Of a DNA stretch of 64,000 nt, positions 1-11,589 are shown one piece after another. The notes beneath the pieces were generated by a model. It saw only the letters and a list, made by a program, of their open reading frames with translations, made no database searches and was not told where the DNA came from. Positions within the stretch are counted from its first letter, which is position 1; the number at the start of each line of letters is the position of its first letter. Location: the NCBI RefSeq assembly GCF_012489685.1, contig NC_080045.1, forward strand, positions 7,837,648 to 7,901,647, written 5' to 3'. Both the position numbers and the translations under genes were made by a program. The stretch is from Lotus japonicus. Lineage: Eukaryota; Streptophyta; Magnoliopsida; Fabales; Fabaceae.

Positions 1-473
1 GATATTATTATCATTATTTGTAAAGTAATTCTTCGGTTAGTTTCTAACCATTCTTTTCCTTTGCATCATCAAAATTTTATTCCAAAGCATAAGCGTCGGA
101 ACTCTGCATCATCTTTTTATCGTTTACCGGCCATGATCGATCTCCAGATGTCGTCCCCTCTATCGTCAATAAGTCTCGACGGTCGCATGAAAATAATTTA
201 CTGAGCCACTTAATGAAGGTATTACACCCAAACTAATTTCTAGATACCACATAATTCACCTTGATAATATTATGAAAGTTAAAATGTCTTCGGGTTATAC
301 GAGTGACGCTAATATTTACAATTTAGCATCGACCATGGACATAGTTTTGTGTAAGCAACTGATGTAACGTGTTAGCTTCGAATCTTTTACCGTCAACCCC
401 GACGCTAAGCATATTCTAAATTTGATGTAGCGTCAGTTTTCGGCAACGCTAATGATCCCTTTTTCTTGCAGCA
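1..473. mobile_element. Decayed CACTA-like transposon, right end
   Basis: Scattered copies of the motif gacgctaa or a close variant occur between about 300 and 455. The stretch ends at 440-473 with an arrangement typical of legume CACTA ends: a cgctaatga unit, a short pyrimidine run, then ttcttgcagca, which looks like a mutated ttcttgtagtg terminus. The left end would lie outside the window and no TSD can be tested. This call rests on motif resemblance only. Confidence 0.35.
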
Positions 474-1560
474 TTTGAGCACAAAAATCATTCACATTAT
501 AATGGAATTAGCTAATTAAACTCTTTCAACAATAATTTCTCCTATATATCTACAAAATCTCAAAGGCGGAACTTTGTATAATGATTTATTCTAAAACATA
601 CGTTCCAATCAACACTTTCAAATGAGACCTTACTCATGTATTCATATAAATTAACTATTGATGTAACTAGTGCTTAATTTGTGAAGAGAAAGGATATGTA
701 TTAATCAGAATAGAATATGCAAATATCAAACAGCACGCAAAGATCATATAACAGCACGTGTGGGAGACAAATTGACGGCGTGTACCTCAAAGCCAACAAA
801 TGCAATGAGATATGGATTTTGTTATATAAAAAGGAAAACAAGAAAAATGTAAAAGAGCTTTTGGAGCACCGAGGTGCACTAAGGAAGGAAGCAGCAGCCA
901 GCATAGTAAAAGTGATAATGAGTTTGTCTTCGTGTGTCTATGTTGTGCGCATTTTGTGTCTGATTAGTATAAGACTAGTTCAAGGGAGACAATTATGTTC
1001 AATAAGAAATAAGAAAACAAGAGCATTCGTATTCTAATGAAGCTAATTCTCTTAACAATGTTTTCTTTTTAAATTAACACAATATTTAAATTTGAGACCT
1101 TATTTATAGATAATTAAACGTGTATCACTTGTACCAACGGGCTTCATGTGATTTTAATTTTAAGTATGAAAGCAATGAAGAGGTGAACGCAATTGGGAGT
1201 GGAGACCGGTAAGGAACATAGTGGCCAGACAGCACACCAGGCAGCAATTAAGCAGTACGCACCAAGCACGCTCGCTGCTGATAGCTCAATGCTCCGTATT
1301 TGCTATAATAAAGTGATGAATAATGGTGTCCAAAAGAAATTGACATTGAAAGCATTTATATATGTTGTTTTCTTTAAAATTATTTGCACTATATATTGAT
1401 CAAGAATTTTGCATATTCTTGCATAAAAATGTTTTTAATTCAACGAGATTATTAATTAAGGTGAATAAAAATGATGTTATATAGCAATGCATGGATGAAT
1501 GGATGAAAAGTCTATGTAAAAGTCAAATTATATTGAAAAAATCATATCAACACCTATATA
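474..1560. other. AT-rich intergenic DNA, nothing recognised
   Basis: No convincing gene, RNA or element is visible. Short open frames at 717-1037 and 1193-1399 have no recognisable motif and no gene-like context. Confidence 0.5.
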
Positions 1561-1826
1561 CTCCTTCCGTTCCTATTTAACTGTTTACTTTGAAGAATTT
1601 TTTTTATTTCTATTTAATTGTCCACTTAACATTTCAAGAGAGCATTAAATGATGTTTTTACAACAAATGCTCTTGTCAGTACAATAAATGAAGAGAGATA
1701 ACACATACTTTAAATGGTAAAATAGAAAAATAATCTTCAATTTTTTATAAAAATCAACAAAATTAATTGCACCCTTAATATGTGTGCCTCAACTTAAAGT
1801 GAACAATTAAATAAAAATGGAAGGAG
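1561..1826. mobile_element. Stowaway (Tc1/mariner-type) MITE
   Basis: This is a 266-bp non-coding element. The left end starts ctccttccgttcc and the right end, read in reverse complement, starts ctccttccatttt; the similarity continues for about 35 bp. It is flanked on both sides by the dinucleotide TA (1559-1560 and 1827-1828), the TSD expected for Stowaway elements. It has no coding capacity, so movement would depend on a mariner transposase supplied in trans. Confidence 0.85.
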
Positions 1827-1828
1827 TA

Positions 1829-2550
1829 CTAAATTGAGCTTTGCTAAATAGCGCCAAATGAAACACAAGAAAAACATGTAAAATAATAGAGCTAATAATC
1901 GTTCCTCGGGTTTGAAGGAAAACAAGCATCCTTATTCCTTTGTATCACTTTTGTTTTGTAATTTAAGGTGAGTACACCCGTTAAAAGAGGTAAAAAAAAC
2001 TTGGCAGTTGGCATCATACATTTCCTGTCCTTAATAAAGACAGAATCTGCATTAATTTCTTTCTTTTTGTTGATATTGATATATATAATCTAAAGAATTC
2101 TTATATTATGATTGAAGATCTCTACTTACAAAGCCCAATTTAGAGTAGGGTATATATATGCATCATTAACAGTAACCAGATTGTTTGACATCTCACTGCA
2201 ACATGCAACTTTGATTTTTTTAAAGAGTTGTTTGCGAATAATTTTGATAGTACTTGAAAATTGAATTTGGCAATGATTTTCCTATCTTCGATGATGTCAG
2301 TAGAATTTATACATCACATCCAAGTTTATTTAGTAACCAAAACTTAGATCTCTGTTCGTTAATTTTTCCTACTTCCCCACCCTCCTCTCCTTGTCAAGGA
2401 ATATCAAACTTATAACCGTATTATCTAAATTCCTTGAACATTTTCAATCGCGATTTGCTTAAGTAATTACGAATAAATTAAAAGATTTTGTTTACAAATA
2501 AAACACAGGAGATAAAATCCAACCTTAAAAAATATGATTCATCATTATTG
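1829..2550. other. AT-rich intergenic DNA, nothing recognised
   Basis: I see no gene, structural RNA or bounded element in this stretch. Confidence 0.45.
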
Positions 2551-2657
2551 TTTTTTTTACATCGGAAAGATAAATTGCACAATTCAGGAATCGATCCTGG
2601 ACCTCTGCTACCCGACCCTTATGTCCCCTAATTCTTACCACTTGAGCTAACATTCGG
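2551..2657 (-). mobile_element. tRNA-derived SINE
   Basis: Read on the minus strand, it begins with a polymerase III box A-like stretch (ttagctcaagtggtaagaa). A box B-like ggatcgattcc follows about 50 bp downstream, and the copy ends in gcaatttatctttccgat plus an A-rich tail. The same head and tail occur in the shorter copy at 41167-41246, so the two belong to one family. No TSD is obvious, and the copy is probably old. Confidence 0.75.
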
Positions 2658-2892
2658 AATGTAAATATACTTTTTTAGGTTTAAATATGTTTTTAGAGGT
2701 AGAATTCATTGTGTGACTTTAATCCTTACCATTAATCTTTATTTTAAGAAAAAGTGAGTTGACAAATGGAGCTCCACATCCATTCTCTCTATGTAGGCAT
2801 TCAGGCGGCCAAATTAATCCGTCTGGCCCTCCATCTACAAAATTTTTAATTTTTTCTTTGGCCATCTCATTCCCTACCAAGAACATCATTAT

Positions 2893-3068
2893 TGTTGAGA
2901 ATTCAAGTGTGAGTTAGAGGCACACATTGGTTAAATATGGGTAAGAGAAGACTTTATAAGAGATGTGACCCATAAAACTAATGCCTTAAGGTTTTGGGTT
3001 AAGATGTGGCGTCGATATCTTTTGGTGTCTTAATCATTGGCCCATGGGCTCCCATGTATCCCTCAACA
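2893..3068 (+). repeat. TRIM 5' LTR
   Basis: A 176-bp terminal repeat bounded by TG and CA. It is followed at once by the primer-binding site. Confidence 0.88.
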
Positions 3069-3248
3069 AGTGGTATCAGAGCTGATGGTTCGTGGGACCA
3101 TGATAACTGCTCCTTGTGTTGAAAGTCTTCCTAGCATTGTGGCTAGGCGGCAGGTTCTGTTGACTCAGCAAACGACGGTACAATGGTGGATAAGCTTCTG
3201 CGAAGGGGCCATGATAATGTGGTGGTGACTCACACTTGAGAGAGAGAT

Positions 3249-3425
3249 TGTCGAGGATTCAAGTGTGAGTTGGAGCCCCACATTGGTTAAATATGGGTGT
3301 GGAGAAGACTTTCTAAGAGATGTGACTCATAACCCTAATGCCTTAAGGTTTTGAGTTAAAATGTAGCGTCGATATCTCTTGGTGTTTAGTTCCTTGGCCC
3401 ATGAGTTCCCCTGTGTCTCCCAACA
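3249..3425 (+). repeat. TRIM 3' LTR
   Basis: The second copy of the TRIM terminal repeat. It is visibly diverged from the first at many positions, so the insertion is not recent. Confidence 0.88.
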
Positions 3426-3430
3426 ATTCT

Positions 3431-4033
3431 CAACAATCATTTCCCTTCCTTATGCTTCAAATAAATTTACAGGGATGAAGAAGTGTAGGAAATGTATTCC
3501 ATATCTTTCATTGATAATTAGCTCAATATAAATATACAAAAATCCTAGCTAGGTTAATAGTCAACTAAGTAATAAATCTAAGAACATGCAATTACAGGCG
3601 TAATTATAAGACACTAAATACAAATATATTCTAATCTAATATTATATTCTAACAACAACCTCCGTGAAATCAAATCCACCCAGAAACTTCAAATTGTGAA
3701 GCATGATATCATAATACCATATATTGGACGCCCCATCTCCTACTAATATCTAAAGTAAAATCAGATTAGATTTGACCAAGTTAAAGATCAATATCGCAGA
3801 CCTACTCTATGATTAAACCCATTGTCTCAACGGAGACACTATATTCTGTAAAGGTACGTAGAATACAATTAGAAATTTGCATATAAAGTTCCTGAAAATG
3901 AACCTGGGGCCATCCTCCAACAGTTCAAGACTTCATATAAACCATAGTACCTTTTGTTCTTCGTGGATTTGTCTTGAAAGTTCCTTGCACTCTTTGTCTC
4001 CACATTATACATGGGAAAGAAAGAACACTCATT
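3431..4033. other. Intergenic DNA, nothing recognised
   Basis: No gene or element boundary was found between the TRIM and the next hAT element. The open frame at 3877-4098 runs into that element and is not gene-like. Confidence 0.45.
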
Positions 4034-4041
4034 GCACTAGA

Positions 4042-4477
4042 CAGGGCCGGTCCCGACATTTAGGAGGCCCTGGGCAAATAATAAAAATAGACCCCTAATA
4101 ATTTTAACGTTCAAAATTTCATTAGAACCATTATGTTGGTTCGTTTGACAACTGACATCTTGAACCCGCCCGAGAGTCGCGTGTTTGAATCCAAGCAACG
4201 CGACACCTTTTGCATTAATTTTTGAATTATTTCAATTCAAATTAATTAACAAATAACATGTCAAAAGTCAAAAGGTAGGATTTGAACCTGATACATAAAA
4301 GTAACATACACAATTACTAACCACTAGACCAGCTCAAGTCATTAATAACATTGTGAACATTAATTATTATAACTAAATTTTATTTTAGGGGAAAGTTTAA
4401 TGAGATTTTTTTTGGGCCCCTTCTTTCTGGAGGCCCTGGGTTGTGGGCCTGCTTGGACAGGCCCAGGGCCGGCCCTG
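4042..4477. mobile_element. Non-autonomous hAT MITE with tRNA-like interior
   Basis: A 436-bp element with termini cagggccgg in inverted orientation. It is flanked by a perfect 8-bp direct repeat, gcactaga (4034-4041 and 4478-4485), the TSD length of the hAT superfamily. It has no transposase. The interior holds tRNA-like motifs. On the minus strand of 4275-4340, tggtctagtggttag (box A-like) is followed about 40 bp later by ggttcaaatcc (box B-like). A second box B-like motif, gtgtttgaatcc, lies on the plus strand near 4182-4193. Confidence 0.9.
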
Positions 4478-4485
4478 GCACTAGA

Positions 4486-5224
4486 TATAGTTAGCGCTAT
4501 GATTCATCGGAATTTATTAACTAGTATTGATGTCATTTGGATGAATTTCACTTAACTTTTCAATTCAAATTTAGGGAAAATTAATTTTTTTATTCCTATT
4601 TATAAGCCACTTTCAATCAATTCACTCATTGTCTCCACTCTCCACATTAACATGAGAATGAAACCAATAGACTTAAACTACTTTTATTGTGCTGTTCAAG
4701 ATTATTACTGAAACTTTTGGCCGATACACTTAAACTAATCCTTCCCCATTTGGGTATAATGCCTTATCAGTGCTCACTAGGGTGGGTAACTTTTTTTTAT
4801 CCACCGATGCTCTATCATTATTCACCATTAAATCTTAGCATCTTGGAATATTCTTTAATATAATTGAATGGTCAAGATTTAATGAATTACAAAAGGCTAA
4901 AAATGTAAATGATAAACTCATCTTTCCCAACCAATCTTCCTCTGTCACTGAATCACCTAGAAGGCAAGAACCCAGAAACCACCAAGACAAACAATTTTAT
5001 TATTATTGGATGAATTGCGATAAAAGGAACATTTTTTTAGAACTTGAAACTTCTAAACTAAACAAGAACAACAACAATAACAATGAACCATAGCTAGATA
5101 AATGGTCTCTAATTAAACTAGAATCAGACAACACAATGTTTCAATCAGTGAATTTAATTCAAGCAGGTGTTGAATTCTCAGGAACCATAAACCACCACAA
5201 CACCACCTTCCAGCCACCGTGACC
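4486..5224. other. Host DNA left of the hAT insertion
   Basis: Mostly AT-rich. Removing the two later insertions makes 5224, 6272-6382 and 20344 onward contiguous, so this is the left part of the locus that carries the ABCF-like fragment. A sequence around 4784-4810 (gggtaac, then ccaccgatgctc) weakly resembles a Mutator-like end. I could not pair it with a convincing right end. Confidence 0.4.
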
Positions 5225-5232
5225 CTGACCGC

Positions 5233-6263
5233 TAGGGCTGTCCACACTGGTCCGAACCGAACCGGACTCGAGCAAACCGACGGTTTTTTAGAAAACAGGC
5301 CGGTTTGGTTATGCCGCAGGTTTGGCCGGTTCGCATCTATGGGTTCGTTAAGGTTCAACAGATCGGTTTCGGTTTGGGCTCCAGCTAGACCGAACCAGGT
5401 CTTTAAAAGAAAAAAAAAGGCCCAAGCCCAAGCTTCTCCTTAAGTCCAGACTCCAGACCATATAAAAACTCTCATTTCTTCACTTCATCCTAACCCTAGC
5501 TGCCACTCACTCCTCTCTTCACTTCCTCTAAACCCTAGTCGGCTACCACCATCCTCTCATTTCTTCTATTCCTCTCAACCTAGCGCCGCCACCGCTTCCA
5601 CTCAACCCTTGCCGCCACCCCACCACTGCCTCCATCCTCTAAACGCACGCGCCTTGCCTTTTCCATCACCCTCCGCTTCACCATTGAGACAGATCCCACC
5701 ACCAGTTACCACGACCATCTCACCACTGAAGGAAATATAAATATCGCGTTTCTCTCCTTTCCCCTATACTATTTCAGCCCCAAATCTTGGCATGCGACAA
5801 TTGTAGCTTACTCCCAGCGATGGCCTGGGCTTGGAAGAGGACGTAGATGACGATAGGGACGACAATGACGACTTTGATCGGGCTAAAGAAGAAGGTGTTC
5901 CAGTCAAGCCTTCGATCTCCTCTTTTACCTCTGTAGGGTCCCGACCCAAAACCCTTTTCTTATGTTGAAACTTGTTGATCTTTGTAATGGATTTAAAGGT
6001 TTAGTCATTGATTGTTTGTTATGGTTTATTTTTCTGGATTATTTGCTTGATCTCAGTCTTTATCTTCTTTTTTCTGCAAATATTTTTTTGGCTTCTCAAC
6101 TCGGTATACTCGAGCCGTTATGACCGTGGCTCGCACAAACCGAATCCGAAAAACCCGAGTCCTATGAAAGAATGGCGGCGAGCCTGTTGGTTCGTTGTTT
6201 TTCATTCGACGAAACCGACGTTGGCGGCTGAAACCGACCGTAACTGTCCGATGGACAGCCCTA
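5233..6263. mobile_element. Non-autonomous hAT transposon, 1.03 kb
   Basis: The ends are tagggctgtcca (5233-5244) and its exact inverted copy (6252-6263). Both sides are flanked by the perfect 8-bp repeat ctgaccgc (5225-5232 and 6264-6271), diagnostic of hAT insertion. Both subterminal regions are rich in accgaaccgg-type motifs. No transposase is encoded. The middle (5440-5990) is unlike the ends: a TATA-like tataaaa, a CT-rich leader, then an acidic open stretch near 5815-5966 that looks like the 5' part of a plant gene. This suggests host DNA capture, but I cannot name the source gene. Confidence 0.92.
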
Positions 6264-7527
6264 CTGACCGCAACAGTACCTGAACCATGGTCCTTCACAT
6301 CCATCAACCTTGTCATATACCCCACCATAACCTCACTTCCCAACCTCTGTACGAAAGTCATGTGAATCAGACACAAGAAATCTGTAAGACCCCGTTTAAG
6401 GACATAATATATTAATAATAATATTAAATAATATTCTGGGAATTGTTTGTGTTATATGTGATATGCTGCCTTTAGAAAGGACAATTATTTTATTAGGGAC
6501 GTTATTAGACCTTAATAATATCTAGATGACGATGTACTCGTCATTAAAGTCGTTTTGACTGTAATATTGCTAGGGTTATTTTCCGACGACTTTTAGGTCA
6601 AAATCGACCCGACGGCGACGATGAGTTGGCGGATCAAGTCGACGATGACAATTTCAAGGCCAAACCTTATGGGGAGGTGCTGGGCATGGTTTTAAGAATA
6701 TTCCATGAGGGAATATTCCTTTGCTTTTTTTTGGAGGTTTTATTTAAATAAAGTGGGTTTTTATTTAAAAAAAATGTATTTAATTATTTTTAAACCTATG
6801 GTTTATGAAATAATTAATTCTAAAAAATATTTCTGGGTTGTTAAGAGAGCAGTGCAGGAAATTTTGGAGCCAAAACCATTGGTAAAGTTTTTGAATTTAA
6901 ATTTGAAGTTTTGATGCATTTAGGAGAGAAATTGTGTATTTAATGCATTAATTATTTTGGGTTTTTATTTAAATTATTATTTTAAATATTTTTTTGAAAA
7001 AATATGAGCATGGTGAAGGTGATGGCCGAATTTTTTTTTCATGGAAAAGATATGGTGGAGATTTGTTGCACATATCTTGGAGGAAAATTGGATTTTAAAT
7101 GTAGAGATTGAGTTTTATTTTATGAAAATGAGATATTTTTGTATATTTAAATCCTTATTCAGTTTTTTTTTTTTAATTTAAAAGATGAGGGTTTGATTTT
7201 ATTTTCAAAATTAGGAGATATTATTAGGATTAAGTTGGGCTTTGGTAAAAATTTGTGAAAACCCTAACCCTAGAGTGTGTTGGCCGCCGCCATTTGCTTG
7301 AATATTTTCTATCTTTGTGAGGAATGGGACAAAACCTTGAACCTCTTGTTGTTTATACTATGCATGATGACCTATTATCTTACCCTAGGTTATGACATTA
7401 GTAATTAACCTAGAGATGTGAACTTCGCTTGCAAGTAGTGATTATATGGTTATAGTGCTAGGTTATAGGCTATGGACCATGAGAACGATGGTGCCGTTAG
7501 AGACAAACAGTGACTTGCACGCGAGGA

Positions 7528-7675
7528 AAATTTGTGGATTGACTGTGTGGTCTCCACGTGATAACCATGATTTAGTCATGGGATAAGGATTAACTGTGTG
7601 GTCTCCTTGAGAATTGTGGATTGACTGTGTGGTCTCCACGTGACTTGGGTCGACTGTGTGGTCCCCTTGTGTTGT
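7528..7675 (+). repeat. Short tandem repeats inside the solo LTR
   Basis: Four imperfect copies of a unit containing gactgtgtggtctcc are spaced 30-55 bp apart, with ccacgtg or similar following some of them. Such repeats inside LTRs can be promoter-proximal, but no function is shown here. Confidence 0.7.
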
Positions 7676-8472
7676 TCATCTGCGGATGATCGAGATTGGA
7701 TCCAAGGTGTTGAGGTGGTTGTGTGATGGTGAAGACGTTAGTTAGCCTAACTAAACCTTAGGATTGCTAACTCTAGTTATGAGAATATGAGACTGATACT
7801 TCATTGTATGATTACCATGAACTGTTTATTTGCGATGTTTCATGGGAACTGACCCTCTATTATGTGTTATCTGTTTGTTCTGGGGGGGGGGCAGATGACT
7901 GTGACCAAGAGTGCGATGCGTTCTTGGGAGCTGATTCTCAGTCAAGAGCACAAGGACGAGGCTTGGGTGTCCGACGCGCACCAAGTCTGTCGGCAATACT
8001 ACTCTCCGGTGCACTGACAAGAAAGGAGAGTGGATCGAGTCTCAGCTGCTTATGGGAAGGGCGGAACTACCCTTCGTGTAACATCTCACTTTGAGACCTA
8101 CTAGCTTAGGAATAATTAAATAATAGTTAGAAATAATTTTACATATATTCAGAATTTATTTATAATATTTTTATGACTTAAGCCCTTATTTTTGAGTTAG
8201 CAATTTCTTTAGGGTCTAAAGTTTGAAACAAGGAAGAACTTAAGGACTTTTATTTGAAAAGTTCTAGAGTTCAGGGACTGAAACGTGAATGCAGCACCTA
8301 ATCCTACTGTTCAACCTCACATCACCATCCTTCTCTTCATCATATTTCTGAACATGGTGATATGCTTGCATGGAATTTTAATGGACAAACTCATACTACA
8401 AGATCAAAAACTCTATTTTTATTATTTGAGTTCTATTGTGGGATAAAGCTTGACATATAAGCTTGGACCCTC

Positions 8473-8480
8473 TATATAAA
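8473..8480 (+). promoter_or_regulatory. LTR TATA box
   Basis: The sequence ctctatataaagagg is centred here and is kept in the 3' LTR (16524-16530). A CT-rich stretch follows, as at many plant transcription starts. Confidence 0.6.
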
Positions 8481-10657
8481 GAGGTGTTGGGTGGAAAATT
8501 TTCCACACAATTCAGAAGCTTCCTCTCCTACCCTACTTAATCTGTTCCTCTCTCCCTCTCACACACTCTTTTCCTTTCATCTCTCAAACTTCTCAAACCT
8601 GCAACTGCCTCTCTCTCTCTGCTCTTTGATACCCACTTAACGAGATCACCTCCACTGTGTTCGTGAGGAGGAAACGAAGCCAGTCCTGCCCTCCGCTCGC
8701 TCCACCGCCGCACCGGCCGCCGCACACCGCCATCTTCTCCGGCCAGCTTCGCCGGAGTTCGTCTTGGAATTCGGTAAAAAGACCTTCTCCTGACTCTATT
8801 CGATGCTCTGAGTCCGAATATGATGTTTATTTTGCGAAATTCAAATCCTTTTCTAACGAACAGAGAGCTTTTATAAAATTCAAATCCATGTCCTTACCTT
8901 CATGACCAATGTATTCTAAATCATTCTTTGCATTACTGGACATGTATTGATCATGAAATAGGTTCTAGATTATGGTTTTATGCAGCTTGTGGGTACAGAC
9001 CTGGAAAAGAGGGTGTGATGAACAAGTTCATCACCTCCCTTGCTCTCTTTCACGACACGGGAATGAGGAGCACGAACCAGAGGTTTAGAGCCTCTGGTAG
9101 CTCTATTTTACAGCCCACTAAGGTCTTAAAATCCTCTATTGCTGGTTGATTGTGTCGATAGATGAGTTATTGATAATTAATCAAACTTAAAAATGCTTAA
9201 ATTTGACATAAAAATGAGTTAAGTTGCTGTATTAAGGTGTGTGCAGGTTTGGACAGGTTTGGACCAGCATTAAGAGACCTTATTATGGTCTGAGAACCCT
9301 TGACTTCAGAGATTAATTGGCTAATCATGTTCAGACCTTGATGATTGATTTTTATATGACTTAAAAAGGGCTTGAATTGGTTTAACATGGTTTAATTTAG
9401 CATTTTACGTTATGTGCTAAAGCTGGACAGATTTGGAACATGTTAATGGACTCACATTAGACTATCAGATTAATGAATATATGGTTTAAGTGCTTGTTTA
9501 TGTTATGACCTTGAAACTTGACCTTTAAAATCACTTAAAGAGAGCTTAATTTGGACTTAAGTGAACTTAAGTTTGTGTGGTTAATTTAAGTATTGTGAAT
9601 TGTGTATATTGCAGGTCAGGAACAATCCACTTCACTTCCTTTGGGTAAAGGGAGTTTACAGGCTACGAGGATATGATGATTATATGATTCTCTGGCAGGA
9701 GGATCGCGTTTAATTATATTTAATTAGCTGTTAATTATCATTGCTATTCGATATGGTTGTAACTTTAATACAGGTGTTGTGTGTGAATGCTGGATACTTG
9801 TATGGTTGATTGATGCATTAGACAGGTGCAGGTTATGGCTTAGAGAAAAGAAATACAGGGAAATGGGTCTTGGAGGCATTTATGTGGCAGGAACCATGGA
9901 ATAATTATTCAGTGATCAACAGATCTATCTTTAGCTTTCAAACAAGGATTTTGCATTTAGGAGAAATTGATTAGAAAATAATTAGGTGATAATGACTTAG
10001 AGTAATAATAAAATCGTTTATGCATGAAACTATATTTTTGTTGTTGATCACTGAATAACAGGTATTCCAGGTGATGGTTCGATTACGAATTCAAAATGCC
10101 TCCAAGATAAATACTCAAATATGAGTAACCGAACCTTGTGTGGTTCCAGGCAGGATAAGGGGGAGATGGTTGAACGTTGATTGAATAATTTTCATGCATC
10201 ATAACATGAGCAGGTAGGAACGTGCGGCAACTTCCACCTGAGACCCTGGATGTGCACCCGGTGTGGATGCCCGAGATACCTGAGGTGGCACGTAAGACCA
10301 TGAGTGACAGTGCAATTTGAAAACGCTAAAAGGGTATTCAGACTCGGTAAAGAGTGGGCCGGTGGCGCATATTCCCGAGTGACGTTCCGAAGTGAGAGGC
10401 TTTGAGAAGCCAATGGGCCCAACAATCATATGTGATATGTGTTTGTTGATACGGTGGCATGCATAGCATAAACTCATATTTGCTTATGTAATTTGTCTGT
10501 GATTGTGTGTGGCTGCAGGATGATGATTGATTGCTAACCGAATATAATTATCTTCCTTACTTCTGACTGATATATTATATATGATTTATATCTAAGTCGT
10601 TTTGTAGCTCACCCTTACGCTTTATTTTTCTAGATAACACAGAGATAGCTGAGGGAG

Positions 10658-11047
10658 ATGGACCTTCCAGTTGAGATGATACTAGCGGACTTTTCCTCGC
10701 CGGAGGGATGGTATATTGACCCTCACACCGGTATCTGTACATATGTAGGGATGTCGACGTTCTGGTATCGCCGTCCCAATAGCCCTGTACCTTTTTACCC
10801 AGTTTCTTTTCCTCGGATGTTCAGTTTCATCATGCCCCCACACTTCCTAGCTCAGGAGATCTTGGAGGATCCTCCGCTACCACCTATGCCGAACTTCACC
10901 GCTCTTTTGGCAGCTGTACCACCACCACCGGAGCCTCAGCCTGACATGCCCGTGGAGATTGGGCATGTGAAGGAGGTACCCGGTAGGGACACAAGGAGGA
11001 GGAGAGAGGGGTGCCCCCGTAGGTGGGATGTGGGGCCTAGCGACTAG
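10658..11047 (+). CDS. Open reading frame inside the LTR leader, 129 codons, unknown
   Basis: This frame lies in the R-U5 part of the 5' LTR and would be in the leader of the element's RNA. The predicted product begins MDLPVEMILADF, has a middle rich in Pro, Phe and Tyr (residues 30-70), a proline run PPPPEP near residue 90, and a basic RRRREG stretch near the end. The equivalent frame in the 3' LTR starts at 18708 but has a Trp codon changed to TAG at 18813-18815 and another stop near 19056. I recognise no family. It could be a chance frame in a G/C-rich leader. Confidence 0.3.
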   Translation: MDLPVEMILADFSSPEGWYIDPHTGICTYVGMSTFWYRRPNSPVPFYPVSFPRMFSFIMPPHFLAQEILEDPPLPPMPNFTALLAAVPPPPEPQPDMPVEIGHVKEVPGRDTRRRREGCPRRWDVGPSD

Positions 11048-11575
11048 AGGAGGAGCTAGTGATGGTGTCTGTTGATATCATGTGTTCTGTCTTTTTGTTG
11101 TTCTCTGATGAAGATGTACTCTTATGACCGCTGAGCTATTTTTGTGGTACCCTTGTATGATGAGCTCAGCTTAGTAGGACTCTGATGACAGCCGTGCGGT
11201 TTGGCTTAGTGATGTATGTTTTAGGTGGCAGCATACTCTGCGATATAGTCGCTGCGATGATGTGTACTTGTTGTGATGTATATATTTGTGTAGGAGTGTG
11301 TTATCCCAAACCTAAGTATTACCACTTACGCTTTATTGTTCCGCTACTCTTATTAATTCAGGTTTTGGAAGTCAACGCTTAGGTGAAAGTCACACGCTTG
11401 GTGTCGAGTAGCAGAGTAGCACCCAAGAGGATAATCGAGGTAGGAAGATAACAGAATAAAATAAAATAAAATAAAATAAAATAAAAGTACACCGCGAGTG
11501 AGTGACGACGTATTAACATTACAACGTGGGGACTCTCTCAAAAGCAGAGTGCTTGGAGTTGCGCCCCCACAGGTT

Positions 11576-11589
11576 TGGTATCAGAGCTT
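11576..11589 (+). other. Primer-binding site, initiator Met tRNA
   Basis: tggtatcagagctt begins four bases after the 5' LTR and is complementary to the 3' end of plant initiator methionine tRNA. It primes minus-strand DNA synthesis. Confidence 0.92.

Larger units (their letters stand above)
2893..3425 (+). mobile_element. TRIM (terminal-repeat retrotransposon in miniature)
   Basis: Two direct repeats of about 176 bp (2893-3068 and 3249-3425) begin TGT and end AACA and flank only 180 bp of internal DNA. Two bases after the first repeat comes tggtatcagagc (3071-3082), complementary to the 3' end of initiator methionine tRNA, which is the usual primer-binding site. A purine run (gagagagagat) ends at the second repeat, as a polypurine tract should. 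The flanks attat and attct form a TSD with one mismatch. No gag or pol is present, so it must have been copied in trans. The LTR sequence resembles the Katydid-type TRIMs I remember, unchecked. Confidence 0.9.
8077..11571 (+). repeat. Tekay-like 5' LTR, 3495 bp
   Basis: It runs from tgtaacatctc to gcgcccccaca and is matched over its full length by 16128-19611. A TATA box at 8473-8480 suggests transcription starts near 8.5 kb. That leaves only about 430 bp of U3, and roughly 3 kb of R-U5 becomes RNA leader. An A/T-rich microsatellite (aaaat repeats) lies at 11453-11485 and is shorter in the other LTR. Confidence 0.9.

Noticed and set aside
3037..3228. 63-codon open frame
   Set aside because: It spans the TRIM 5' LTR end, the primer site and the internal domain. 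TRIMs are non-coding.
5764..5949. 61-codon Ser-rich frame on the minus strand inside the hAT element
   Set aside because: The plus-strand reading of the same segment is a more natural acidic coding stretch. The Ser-rich frame is its complement.
8657..9149. Pairs of open frames of 82 and 73 codons, present in both Tekay-like LTRs
   Set aside because: They repeat only because the LTR is duplicated. There is no sign of constraint between the two copies beyond the general LTR identity.
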